This document shows positions 1 to 8,167 of a stretch of 64,000 bases of DNA, in pieces. The DNA comes from Spongiactinospora rosea (GTDB lineage Bacteria; Actinomycetota; Actinomycetes; Streptosporangiales; Streptosporangiaceae). The notes beneath the pieces are model-generated. The model was not told the DNA's origin, ran no database searches, and was given only the letters and a program-made list of their open reading frames with translations. Within the stretch, counting starts at the first letter, position 1, and every line of letters starts with the position of its first letter. Where the stretch lies: contig NZ_QMEY01000011.1 of assembly GCF_003315795.1 (NCBI RefSeq), positions 1 to 64,000 on the forward strand, given 5' to 3'. Made by a program: the position numbers and the translations under genes.

Positions 1-105
1 ACCCGTTCGCCGCTCGAGTACCCCGAAGGGCCTTTCCGCTCGACTTGCATGTGTTAAGCACGCCGCCAGCGTTCGTCCTGAGCCAGGATCAAACTCTCCA
101 AACAA
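1..105 (-). rRNA. rrs: 16S rRNA, 5' end only
   Basis: Read on the minus strand, the edge of the window gives the universal start AGAGTTTGATCCTGGCTCAG followed by the conserved GACGAACGCTGGCGGCGTGC and the V1 stem region. The rest of the gene lies outside the window. The V1 loop (AAAGGCCCTTCGGGGTACTC) is of the kind seen in Streptosporangiales. The exact mature 5' end is an estimate. Confidence 0.97.
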
Positions 106-373
106 TGCTTGAAGAACCATCATCCTGCACGAGACACCCACCCGGCTAAAGGGCGATAAGCGGCGTCTCGTTCAAAGGAATCCACCACCCCCACCAAATA
201 AGGCGAGAGTGACGGGGTCATACATGTAATTCGTACATGCACTGGCTTTTAGCACACTGTTGAGTTCTCAAGAAACGGGCGCGTACACCGCCGAACCAGA
301 TCAGACCAGCCGACCCAGCCCTTCGGGGCTTGAAGCCTATTCCTCATTTTGTCGACCCCGTCTCCAGGGCAAC
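106..373 (-). other. rRNA operon leader
   Basis: This is the untranslated leader between the rrn promoter and 16S rRNA. It contains the palindrome TTGAGTTCTCAA (260-271), which on the transcript reads TTGAGAACTCAA followed by CAGTGTG. That element recurs in actinobacterial rRNA leaders and spacers and is associated with processing and antitermination. No protein gene is visible; short ORFs here lack ribosome binding sites. Confidence 0.7.
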
Positions 374-379
374 CCTTCT

Positions 380-408
380 AACTTACCAGGCCGTCCGATC
401 CGCACCAA
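380..408 (-). promoter_or_regulatory. rRNA operon promoter
   Basis: On the minus strand a -35 like TTGGTG (408-403) and a -10 TAAGTT (385-380) are separated by exactly 17 bases, about 270 bases upstream of 16S. The -35 lies inside a small palindrome CGCACC-N5-GGTGCG (401-417). Transcription would start near 372. The stretch from 418 to 615 shows no other feature. Confidence 0.6.
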
Positions 409-615
409 ATCGGTGCGTCTTCGTCCTGCCGGAGCGATCAGAAGGTGTTCAGCGCCGAGGAGCGCTGCGAGAAAGACTGTATCACCCTGAACGGCCGCTC
501 CAGCGCACCTTCCGGTAACACTCTGGTCTACCCGTGGTTGGCGATGGCTAAACCGCGGCCGGGCGAGCCGCACGGACCGAGCGCCGGCCGTACGGCTCAC
601 CTCGATGACGACCGC

Positions 616-3213
616 TCAGCCGCCCGCCGCAGGCAGGGCCGTGAGCTGGGCTTCCAGGCGGGTGATGTCGTCGGCGGCCTTGGCCGCGCGGGCGCGGACG
701 TTGGCCACGACGTCGTCGGGGGCCTTGGCCATGAACTGGGCGTTGCCCAGCTTGCCCGCCGTCTGTGCGGCCTCCTTGCGGGCGGCCGCGAGGTCCTTCT
801 CCAGGCGCTTGCGCTCGGCCGCCACGTCGATGGCACCGGCGGTGTCGAGTTCGACCGTCACGGAGCCGACCGCGAGGCGGGCCGTCGGGGTGAAGGTGTC
901 CCCCGGCGGGTCCAGGCGCAGGAGGGTGCGGATCGCCGGCTCGTGCGCCTCCAGCGGGCCGCCGGTCAGGGACAGCCGGGCGGCCACCCGCTGGCCGGGC
1001 TTGAGGCCCTGGTCGCTGCGGAAGCGGCGGACCTCGGTCACCAGATCCTGGAGCTGGGCGATCTCGGTCTCGGCCCCCGGGTCGTGGAAGCGGGAGTCGG
1101 CCACCGGCCAGTGCGCGATCACGATGGACTCGCGGCCGGTCAGCGCCCGCCACAGCTCCTCGGTGACGAACGGCACCAGCGGATGCAGCAGGCGCAGCAG
1201 CGCGTCGAAGACGTGCCCGAGCACCTGCCGGGTGCCCGTGAGACCGGAGGAGATCTGGATCTTGGCCAGCTCGACGTACCAGTCGCAGACCTCGTCCCAC
1301 GCGAAGTGGTACAGCAGGTCGCACGCCTTGGCGAACTCGAACTCCGCCAGCGCCGTGTCCACCTGGGAGGTGACGCCCTGCAGCCGGGACAGGATCCAGC
1401 GATCGGCGGCCGTGAGGTCGGCGGGCAGGTCGCCGACGGCCGCGCCGTTCATGAGCGCGAACCGGGCCGCGTTCCAGATCTTGTTGCAGAAGTTGCGCGA
1501 TCCGGCCGCCCACTCCTCGCTGATCGCCACGTCGGCGCCGGGGTTGGCGCCGCGCAGCAGCGTGAAGCGGGTGGCGTCGGCCCCGTAGCGGTCGATCCAG
1601 TCGAGCGGGTCGACGACGTTGCCGAAGGACTTGGACATCTTCTTGCCGTACTGGTCGCGGACCATGCCGTGCAGCGCGACCACGTGGAACGGCGGGCGGC
1701 CGTCCATGGCGTACAGGCCGAGCATCATCATCCGCGCCACCCAGAAGAACAGGATGTCGTAGCCGGTGACGAGCACGGACGTCGGATAGAACTTGGCCAG
1801 CTCCGGCGTCTGGGCGGGCCAGCCGAGGGTGGAGAAGGGCCAAAGGCCCGAAGAGAACCAGGTGTCCAGCACATCAGGGTCCTGGACGTAACCGGCGGGC
1901 GGCTCCTCGTCGGGGCCGACGCACACGACCTCGCCCGCCGGGCCGTACCAGACCGGGATGCGGTGCCCCCACCACAGTTGCCGGGAGATGCACCAGTCGT
2001 GCATGTCATCGACCCAGTCGAAGTAACGCTTGGCCATCTCCGGCGGGTGGATGCGGGTGCGGCCGTCGCGCACGGCGTCACCCGCGGCCTTGGCGAGCGG
2101 GCCGACGTTGACGAACCACTGCAGCGACAGCCGCGGCTCGACCACCGTCTTACACCGCGAGCAGTGGCCGACGGAGTGCAGGTAGGGGCGCTTCTCGGCG
2201 ACGATACGGCCCTCGGCGCGCAGCGCCGCGACGACGGCGGGCCTGGCCTCGAAGCGGTCCAGGCCCTCGAACGGGCCGTGCGCGGTGATCACGCCGCGCT
2301 CGTCCATCACCGCGACGGACGGCAGCGAGTGCCGGCGGCCGATCTCGAAGTCGTTGGGGTCGTGCGCGGGGGTGACCTTCACCGCGCCGGTGCCGAACGC
2401 CGGATCGACGTGCTCGTCGGCCACGATCGGGATCATGCGCCCGGTGAGCGGCAGCTCGACCTCGCGGCCGACCAGGTGGCTGTAGCGCTCGTCGGCCGGG
2501 TGGACGGCGACGGCGGTGTCGCCGAGCATCGTCTCGGCGCGGGTGGTGGCGACCACGATGGCGTCGTCGCCGCTGCCGTACCGGATGGAGATCAGCTCGC
2601 CCTCGTCCTCGGTGTGCTCCACCTCGATGTCGGACAGGGCGGTCAGGCAGCGCGGGCACCAGTTGATGATGCGCTCGGCGCGGTAGATCAGGCCGTCGTC
2701 GAACAGGCTCTTGAAGATCGTCTGGACGGCGCGGGAGAGGTTCTCGTCCATGGTGAACCGCTCGCGCGACCAGTCGACGCTGTCGCCGAGCTTGGTCATC
2801 TGGCCGAGGATCTTGCCGCCGGACTCGTCCTTCCAGCGCCACACGCGTTCGACGAACGCCTCGCGCCCGAGGTCGTGCCGGGAGACGCCGTCCTTGGCGA
2901 TCTCGCGCTCGACGACGTTCTGGGTGGCGATGCCCGCGTGGTCCATGCCGGGGAGCCACAGTGTCTCCGCGCCGGTCATCCGGGCGCGGCGGGCCAGGGC
3001 GTCCTGGATCGAGTGGTCCAGCGCGTGGCCGATGTGCAGGGAACCCGTGACGTTGGGCGGCGGCAGCACCATGCTGAACGGCGCCCGCTCGCTGCCCGGG
3101 TCGGCGGTGAAGTAACCGGCGGATACCCAGCGCTCATAGCTCCGGGTCTCGACCTGGGCGGGCGTGTACTGGCTGGGCAGCTCGGCTGTCGGCTCTGGTG
3201 TCGGCGTCGTCAC
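616..3213 (-). CDS. valS: valyl-tRNA synthetase
   Basis: Charges tRNA-Val with valine and edits mischarged threonine; cytosolic class I aminoacyl-tRNA synthetase. The 865-residue product has the HIGH motif at residues 60-63 (SLHIGHALD), the zinc-type pair WCPRC in the insert near residue 200, the KMSKS motif (KKMSKSFGN) near residue 525, and a C-terminal basic helical arm (AERKRLEKDLAAARKEA) typical of ValS. Length is normal. The GTG start lies 29 bases after the clpX stop. Eight bases upstream is a perfect actinobacterial -10, TAGAAT (3222-3227), so the gene can be made from its own leaderless transcript as well as by read-through from clpX. Confidence 0.97.
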   Translation of the reverse strand: MTTPTPEPTAELPSQYTPAQVETRSYERWVSAGYFTADPGSERAPFSMVLPPPNVTGSLHIGHALDHSIQDALARRARMTGAETLWLPGMDHAGIATQNVVEREIAKDGVSRHDLGREAFVERVWRWKDESGGKILGQMTKLGDSVDWSRERFTMDENLSRAVQTIFKSLFDDGLIYRAERIINWCPRCLTALSDIEVEHTEDEGELISIRYGSGDDAIVVATTRAETMLGDTAVAVHPADERYSHLVGREVELPLTGRMIPIVADEHVDPAFGTGAVKVTPAHDPNDFEIGRRHSLPSVAVMDERGVITAHGPFEGLDRFEARPAVVAALRAEGRIVAEKRPYLHSVGHCSRCKTVVEPRLSLQWFVNVGPLAKAAGDAVRDGRTRIHPPEMAKRYFDWVDDMHDWCISRQLWWGHRIPVWYGPAGEVVCVGPDEEPPAGYVQDPDVLDTWFSSGLWPFSTLGWPAQTPELAKFYPTSVLVTGYDILFFWVARMMMLGLYAMDGRPPFHVVALHGMVRDQYGKKMSKSFGNVVDPLDWIDRYGADATRFTLLRGANPGADVAISEEWAAGSRNFCNKIWNAARFALMNGAAVGDLPADLTAADRWILSRLQGVTSQVDTALAEFEFAKACDLLYHFAWDEVCDWYVELAKIQISSGLTGTRQVLGHVFDALLRLLHPLVPFVTEELWRALTGRESIVIAHWPVADSRFHDPGAETEIAQLQDLVTEVRRFRSDQGLKPGQRVAARLSLTGGPLEAHEPAIRTLLRLDPPGDTFTPTARLAVGSVTVELDTAGAIDVAAERKRLEKDLAAARKEAAQTAGKLGNAQFMAKAPDDVVANVRARAAKAADDITRLEAQLTALPAAGG

Positions 3214-3242
3214 GGTCTCACATTCTAGGGACCTCGCCGGGG

Positions 3243-4526
3243 TCAGGCGGACTTCTCCCGGGGCGCGCGCTGCTGCTTGGCCTGGAGCTGGTCGCGCGGG
3301 ACGAGGGTGGGGTTGACGTGCTCAAGGACCGAGGCGCGGTCGATGATCACGCGGGCGACGTCCTGGCGGCTGGGCACCTCGTACATCACCGAGAGCAGCA
3401 CCTCCTCCAGGATGGCGCGCAGCCCGCGGGCCCCGGTGCCGCGCAGGATCGCCTGGTCGGCGATGGCCTCCAGCGCGTCGCCACCGAACTCCAGGTCGAC
3501 GTTGTCCAGCTCGAAGAGCCGGCGGTACTGCTTGACCAGCGCGTTGCGCGGCTCGGTGAGGATCTGGATGAGCGCGTCGCGGTCGAGGTTGTGGACGCTG
3601 GTGATGATCGGCAACCGGCCCACGAACTCGGGGATCATGCCGAACTTCAGCAGGTCCTCCGGCATCACGTCGCCGAAGACGTCGGCGGAGTCGATCTCGT
3701 CCTTGGAGTGCAGGATGGCGTTGAAGCCGATGCCCTTCTTGCCGACCCGCGACTCGATGATCTTCTCCAGGCCGGCGAACGCCCCGCCGCAGATGAACAG
3801 CACGTTGGTGGTGTCGATCTGGATGAACTCCTGGTGCGGGTGCTTGCGCCCGCCCTGCGGCGGCACCGACGCGGTGGTGCCCTCCAGGATCTTCAGCAGC
3901 GCCTGCTGAACGCCCTCACCGGACACGTCACGCGTGATCGACGGATTCTCGCTCTTACGGGCGATCTTGTCGACCTCGTCGATGTAGATGATCCCCGTCT
4001 CGGCCTTCTTGACGTCATAGTCGGCCGCCTGGATCAGCTTGAGCAGGATGTTCTCGACGTCCTCGCCGACGTAACCGGCCTCGGTGAGCGCCGTCGCGTC
4101 GGCGATGGCGAACGGCACGTTGAGCATCTTGGCCAGGGTCTGGGCCAGCAGCGTCTTGCCGGAACCGGTCGGGCCGAGGAGCAGGATGTTGGACTTGGAC
4201 AGCTCGACGCCGTCGTCACGGCCCCGCTCGCCGGACTGCACCCGCTTGTAGTGGTTGTAGACCGCCACCGAGAGCGCCTTCTTGGCCTTGTCCTGGCCGA
4301 TGACGTAGGCGTCGAGGAACTCGTAGATCTCCCGCGGCTTGGGCAGGTTGTCCCACTTGAGCTCGGAGGACTCCGACAGCTCCTCCTCGATGATCTCGTT
4401 GCAGAGATCGATGCACTCATCGCAGATGTAGACGCCGGGTCCGGCGATGAGCTTCTTGACCTGCTTCTGGCTCTTTCCGCAGAACGAGCACTTCAGCAGG
4501 TCTCCACCGTCGCCGATGCGTGCCAC
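3243..4526 (-). CDS. clpX: ATP-dependent Clp protease ATP-binding subunit ClpX
   Basis: AAA+ unfoldase that feeds substrates to ClpP. It has the N-terminal four-cysteine zinc domain (C13, C16, C35, C38), Walker A GPTGSGKT at 118-125, the pore loop GYVG near 150, Walker B with IYIDEVDK near 182, and the RKH substrate loop (GGRKHPH). The reading frame is open further upstream, but the GTG at 4526 is chosen. It gives the family N-terminus (MARIGDGGDLLKC) and has a GGAG ribosome site (4535-4538) 8 bases away; the product is 427 residues. It is separated from clpP2 by 191 bases with a strong hairpin, so it is probably a separate transcript. Confidence 0.97.
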   Translation of the reverse strand: MARIGDGGDLLKCSFCGKSQKQVKKLIAGPGVYICDECIDLCNEIIEEELSESSELKWDNLPKPREIYEFLDAYVIGQDKAKKALSVAVYNHYKRVQSGERGRDDGVELSKSNILLLGPTGSGKTLLAQTLAKMLNVPFAIADATALTEAGYVGEDVENILLKLIQAADYDVKKAETGIIYIDEVDKIARKSENPSITRDVSGEGVQQALLKILEGTTASVPPQGGRKHPHQEFIQIDTTNVLFICGGAFAGLEKIIESRVGKKGIGFNAILHSKDEIDSADVFGDVMPEDLLKFGMIPEFVGRLPIITSVHNLDRDALIQILTEPRNALVKQYRRLFELDNVDLEFGGDALEAIADQAILRGTGARGLRAILEEVLLSVMYEVPSRQDVARVIIDRASVLEHVNPTLVPRDQLQAKQQRAPREKSA

Positions 4527-4670
4527 CCCAGATACTCCTTTGCGTGGGACCGTTCTGCTGCCTGGTCCGTTTCTTTCGCCCCGGGCGGATACCGGGTGCG
4601 AAAAGTCATCCCGCTCAGGTTTCGACGTTACCGTCTTCCTGGCCCTCAGTGAGCCCCCTGGCGGCGAGTC

Positions 4671-4706
4671 GCACCGGAAGGTGCCCAATTGGGCACCGTT
4701 CCGGTG
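4671..4706 (-). terminator. hairpin between clpP2 and clpX
   Basis: A long near-perfect hairpin: GCACCGGAA then GGTGCCC, loop AATT, GGGCACC, one unpaired G, then TTCCGGTGC. It starts 11 bases after the clpP2 stop codon. There is no U tract, as is common in high-GC genomes. It probably ends the clpP1-clpP2 transcript. Confidence 0.7.
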
Positions 4707-4717
4707 CACGCGACGCG

Positions 4718-5362
4718 TCAGGAAGCGATGGCCTTGGCCTGCTTCTTCCGCGTTGGGATGATGTCGTCCACCAGCCCGTACGCCTTGGCCTCGTCGGCGC
4801 TGAGGATCTTGTCGCGCTCGATGTCGCGCCGGACGTCCTCGGGCGACTTGCCCGTGTGCCTGGCCACGATCTCCTCCAGGAGGCTGCGCATCCGCAGGAT
4901 CTCCCGCGCCTGGATCTCGATGTCACTGCCCTGGCCGCCGCCCTCGGTGGAGGGCTGGTGGATCAGCACCCGGGCGTTGGGCAGCGCGAAGCGCTTGCCA
5001 GGCGTGCCGCCCGCGAGCAGCACCGCCGCCGCCGAGGCCGCCTGGCCGAGGCAGACCGTCTGGATCTCCGGCCTGACGAACTGCATCGTGTCGTAGATCG
5101 CCGTCATGGCGGTGAACGACCCGCCGGGCGAGTTGATGTAGATGCTGATGTCACGGTCGGGGTCGAGCGACTCCAGCGTCAGCAACTGAGCCATGACGTC
5201 GTTGGCCGACGCGTCGTCGATCTGCACTCCGAGGAAGATGATGCGGTCCTCGAAGAGCTTGTTGTACGGGTTCATCTCCTTGACGCCGTACGTCGTGCGT
5301 TCGACGAACGAAGGGATGATGTAGCGGCCGTTGATGTCTCCCGGCCGGATCAACTCACTCAC
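4718..5362 (-). CDS. clpP2: ATP-dependent Clp protease proteolytic subunit ClpP2
   Basis: One of the two ClpP peptidases that form the mixed actinobacterial ClpP1P2 tetradecamer. The catalytic triad is visible: Ser110 (GQAASAAAV), His135 (LIHQPS) and an Asp near 184 (ERDKIL). The start (MSELIRPGDINGRY) and the SNP-like strand motif (YINSPGGSF) match actinobacterial ClpP2. It begins 11 bases after the clpP1 stop, so the two are co-transcribed and probably co-assembled. Length 214 residues is normal. Confidence 0.95.
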   Translation of the reverse strand: MSELIRPGDINGRYIIPSFVERTTYGVKEMNPYNKLFEDRIIFLGVQIDDASANDVMAQLLTLESLDPDRDISIYINSPGGSFTAMTAIYDTMQFVRPEIQTVCLGQAASAAAVLLAGGTPGKRFALPNARVLIHQPSTEGGGQGSDIEIQAREILRMRSLLEEIVARHTGKSPEDVRRDIERDKILSADEAKAYGLVDDIIPTRKKQAKAIAS

Positions 5363-5373
5363 CTTTTGCCCTT

Positions 5374-6018
5374 TCAGGAGACGGCACCCGACGAAGGCAC
5401 CTGCCGTGCGCTGCGCACGACCTGGTCGATGAAGCCGTAGTCCTTCGCCTCGTCCGCGGTGAACCAGCGGTCGCGGTCGGAGTCCTTTTCGATCTGCTCC
5501 AGCGGCTGGCCGGTGTGCGAGGCGATCCGCTCGGCCAGCGTCTTCTTGACGTAGAGCATCTGCTCAGCCTGGATGGCGATGTCCGCGGCGGTGCCGCCGA
5601 TCCCGCCGGACGGCTGGTGCATCATGATGCGGGCGTGCGGCAGCGCGTACCGCTTGCCGTGTGCCCCGGCGCACAGCAGGAACTGGCCCATGGAGGCCGC
5701 CAGCCCCATGGCCACCGTGCACACGTCGTTAGGCACATACTCCATCATGTCGTAAATCGCCATGCCGGCGGTCACCGAGCCGCCGGGGGAGTTGATGTAC
5801 AGGTAGATGTCGCGGTCCGGGTCGTCGGCCGCGAGCAGCAGCAACTCCGCGCAGATCCGGTTGGCGATCTCATCGTTGACCTGGGAGCCCAGCACGATGA
5901 TGCGCTCACGCAGCAGCCGCTGGTAGAGCTGGTCTTCGAGACGGAAGGATCCGTTGGGCTGGTTCCTGGACTCGGGCTCGAAACCGGCCGGCTGATAGAG
6001 GGTCGGCGGGCTGGTCAC
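5374..6018 (-). CDS. clpP1: ATP-dependent Clp protease proteolytic subunit ClpP1
   Basis: First gene of the clpP1-clpP2 pair. The triad is Ser109 (GLAASMGQF), His134 (MMHQPSGG) and Asp near 183 (DRDRW). The N-terminal extension before the RLLRERII core is probably a processed propeptide, as known for ClpP1 of mycobacteria and Streptomyces. The 214-residue length is typical. A ClgR-like box lies about 90 bases upstream. In most actinomycetes tig is directly upstream; here an antiporter gene lies between them. Confidence 0.95.
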   Translation of the reverse strand: MTSPPTLYQPAGFEPESRNQPNGSFRLEDQLYQRLLRERIIVLGSQVNDEIANRICAELLLLAADDPDRDIYLYINSPGGSVTAGMAIYDMMEYVPNDVCTVAMGLAASMGQFLLCAGAHGKRYALPHARIMMHQPSGGIGGTAADIAIQAEQMLYVKKTLAERIASHTGQPLEQIEKDSDRDRWFTADEAKDYGFIDQVVRSARQVPSSGAVS

Positions 6019-6063
6019 AGCGTCACCTTCCGATGCGTCGTATATCGATTGGCTTTGCTTGTG

Positions 6064-6069
6064 ACCCTA
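6064..6069 (-). promoter_or_regulatory. putative -10 of clpP1
   Basis: TAGGGT on the minus strand, about 45 bases before the clpP1 start. No clear -35 is present at 17 bases, which fits an activator-dependent promoter with the ClgR-like box just upstream. Confidence 0.35.
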
Positions 6070-6108
6070 ACGCGCGCCACGCACCGGACATGCCGCCTCC
6101 GTGATGCT

Positions 6109-6122
6109 GTTCGCTGTCGGCG
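6109..6122 (+). promoter_or_regulatory. ClgR-type operator upstream of clpP1
   Basis: The sequence GTTCGC-TGTCG-GCG fits the motif GTTCGC-N5-GCG described for the Clp regulator ClgR of Streptomyces and relatives. It sits about 40 bases upstream of the putative clpP1 -10, a usual place for an activator. Only one half of the dyad is complete, so a chance match in GC-rich DNA is possible. Confidence 0.5.
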
Positions 6123-6146
6123 CAGGTAGACGCGCGCCAGGCCGCA

Positions 6147-7733
6147 TCACGGCGCGGGCGTGCCGCCGTGGCGGTCCTCAAGGTCCAGTTCATGGCCTAT
6201 CCGGCGCAGGGTGTCCGCGCCGATCGTGCCGCTGGCATACAGTTCGTGGAGTTTTGACCGCTGTGCGGTGATCAGCTCCCGCCGCAGCCCGCGGCCGGGC
6301 GTGGCCGCCGCATGCGACGCGCGGTCCTCGTCCGGTCCGTCGCCGTCATCGTCGAGTACGGCACGCACCCTGTCCAGCCGAAGTTCGAAAAGTTGCCGGA
6401 AAACATCGGCCGTCTGATCGTCGATCTTCTGGTCGGCGGCCAGCCGGTCCAGCTCGGACATCGCCACCTCGAGCAGGGCCTCCCTGGCCGTCGCCTCCTC
6501 GACCACGGCCTCCCGGCCCTCCTGCAGGCCGAGCAGGCGCAGCAGCGGCCCGATCGTGGACGCCTGCACGATGAGAGTCGCCAGTACGACCACGGCGGCC
6601 AGGAACAGCAGCAGGGCGCGGTGTTCCGCGCTGAGCGGAATCGACAGGGCGATGGCCAGGGTGATCGCGCCCCGCATCCCCGCCCAGCCCATCAGCAGCC
6701 GGTCGCGCGGCCCCAGGTGCTCGAAGTCCAGCGAGCGGGCGGGCAGGAACCTGGCCAGCGGGAACACCAGCCAGGTCCATGCCTGCCGCACCGCGACCAC
6801 CACGACGATCACCAGCACCGCCGCGACCGCCAGCCGCCCCGCGGACTGTCCCGCCACGCCCTCGAAGACCTTGTGGATCTGCAGCCCGAGCAGGACGAAC
6901 AGCGCGGATTCCAGCAGGAACACCAGGACATCCCAGAACACCCGGCCGGACAGGCGTGAGGCGGGCTGGAGCATGCCGGGGCCGCGGATGCCGAGCATGA
7001 ACCCCGTCACGATGGTGGCCAGCACGCCGGAGAACCCGAAGTGCTCGGCGGGGAAGTACGCGAGGAACGGGGTGACCAGGGATAGCACGATCTGCCCGCC
7101 GCCGTCCTTGATCAGGGGGCGCAGCCTGCCGATCGCCCAGGCCAGCGCCAGACCGTACCCGACACCGCCGAGCGCCACCTTGACCAGCAGCAACGCGGTC
7201 TCGCCCGCCGTGACCGGGTGTGCCAGCGCGGCCAGCGCCAGACCGAACAGCGTCAGCGCCACCCCGTCGTTGACCAGGCTCTCGCCCTCCAGGATGGTCA
7301 CCAGCCGGCGCGGCGCACCGAGCTTTTTCAGCGTGGACGTCGCCGCCACGGGGTCGGTCGGCGCCACCGCGGCACCGAGCGCGAGTGCCTGCGGCCAGGT
7401 CAGCCCGGGTACGACCAGCAGGGCTGCGGCCATCACCGACAGGGCGGTGACGAGGGTGAGCCCGAAGGCCATCACCCCGATGGGGACCGCGTCCTCCTTG
7501 GCCTCCCTGGGGGCGGTGACGAAGGCGGCGTGGTAGACGAGGGGCGGGAGGAAGAAGTGCAGGACGACGTCAGGCGGCACATCGACCTCGGTCGCCCCGG
7601 GCAGAAAGCTGGCCGCCCCGCCGAGCGCGACCAGCACGATCGCCTCCGGCACCCCGAACGTCCGCCCGACCAGCCGTGCCGCCACCAGCGCCACCGCGAG
7701 TACGACGCCGATGACGAACACCTCGCCGCTCAC
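6147..7733 (-). CDS. Na+/H+ antiporter, CPA1 family
   Basis: A 528-residue membrane antiporter with about 12 transmembrane segments over residues 1-400 and a long charged cytosolic tail. The CPA1 signatures are clear: APTDPVA around Asp127 and ESLVNDGVAL with Asn155-Asp156, the ion-binding pair of NhaP/NhaG/YjcE-type exchangers. It should export Na+ (or K+) in exchange for protons for pH and salt homeostasis. It lies between tig and clpP1 on the same strand. It is preceded by a 400-base non-coding stretch with large inverted repeats, which could be its regulated 5' untranslated region. Confidence 0.9.
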   Translation of the reverse strand: MSGEVFVIGVVLAVALVAARLVGRTFGVPEAIVLVALGGAASFLPGATEVDVPPDVVLHFFLPPLVYHAAFVTAPREAKEDAVPIGVMAFGLTLVTALSVMAAALLVVPGLTWPQALALGAAVAPTDPVAATSTLKKLGAPRRLVTILEGESLVNDGVALTLFGLALAALAHPVTAGETALLLVKVALGGVGYGLALAWAIGRLRPLIKDGGGQIVLSLVTPFLAYFPAEHFGFSGVLATIVTGFMLGIRGPGMLQPASRLSGRVFWDVLVFLLESALFVLLGLQIHKVFEGVAGQSAGRLAVAAVLVIVVVVAVRQAWTWLVFPLARFLPARSLDFEHLGPRDRLLMGWAGMRGAITLAIALSIPLSAEHRALLLFLAAVVVLATLIVQASTIGPLLRLLGLQEGREAVVEEATAREALLEVAMSELDRLAADQKIDDQTADVFRQLFELRLDRVRAVLDDDGDGPDEDRASHAAATPGRGLRRELITAQRSKLHELYASGTIGADTLRRIGHELDLEDRHGGTPAP

Positions 7734-8134
7734 CGCGACATCACCCCGTCAGCGCGCTCTGTCCCCCCATTGCCAAGAGGCCATATTCCCCACAAAAGCC
7801 AGTAAAGACCTCAAAACCTACGACAACACCCCCGGACCGCGAACGATCCGAGGGTGTACGAACGACGGCGGCCTCCGCCGCCCCAAAACAGCCCACCCGG
7901 ACCACCGGTCCCCCGCCGTCAGGGCGATGACTTGGAACCCACTACCGGACAAGGGCGGGGACCACCGCATTGGGTGAGCCACAGCGGTCCAGGGCGACCG
8001 GGCTTCCTACAGGGCGGGTCTGTGGTGGTGTGGCGTGCGGCCGGTGGTCGGCCATCGTCCAAGCCTGGGACCCCGACTACCTACCTGACTCACCGCAGGC
8101 CCTCGACGGCGCACAGGGCGCCTGAGGGCGATCG
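7734..8134. other. non-coding, structured stretch between tig and the antiporter
   Basis: No credible ORF. Three structures stand out. A hairpin CACCC-C-CGGA / TCCG-A-GGGTG lies at about 7827-7856. A stem GGTCCCCCGCC (7907-7917) pairs with GGCGGGGACC (7954-7963). A 120-base domain is closed by GGTGAG (7973-7978) and CTCACC (8089-8094). GGCGGC-CTCC-GCCGCC at about 7867-7882 is a further short hairpin. I could not match the whole to tmRNA, SRP RNA, RNase P RNA, a T-box or a cobalamin switch. It may be an RNA in the antiporter leader or a stand-alone RNA; strand is undecided. Confidence 0.4.
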
Positions 8135-8162
8135 TCCGGGCCGCCGCAGACGGCGGCCCGGA
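8135..8162 (-). terminator. terminator of tig
   Basis: A perfect 12-bp stem, TCCGGGCCGCCG / CGGCGGCCCGGA with a four-base loop, begins 5 bases beyond the tig stop codon. There is no U tract. Confidence 0.75.
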
Positions 8163-8167
8163 AGGCG

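Noticed and set aside
445..3228. 927-codon + strand frame opposite valS
   Set aside because: It is the antisense shadow of a clear valS gene, with low-complexity Arg/Gly/Val/Asp-rich translation and no ribosome site.
7980..8040. RNase P RNA-like string CCGGGCTTCCTACAGGGC on the + strand
   Set aside because: It resembles part of the actinobacterial RNase P P3 region, but the other conserved blocks (GAGGAA start, ACAGAA, and the 3' core) are absent.
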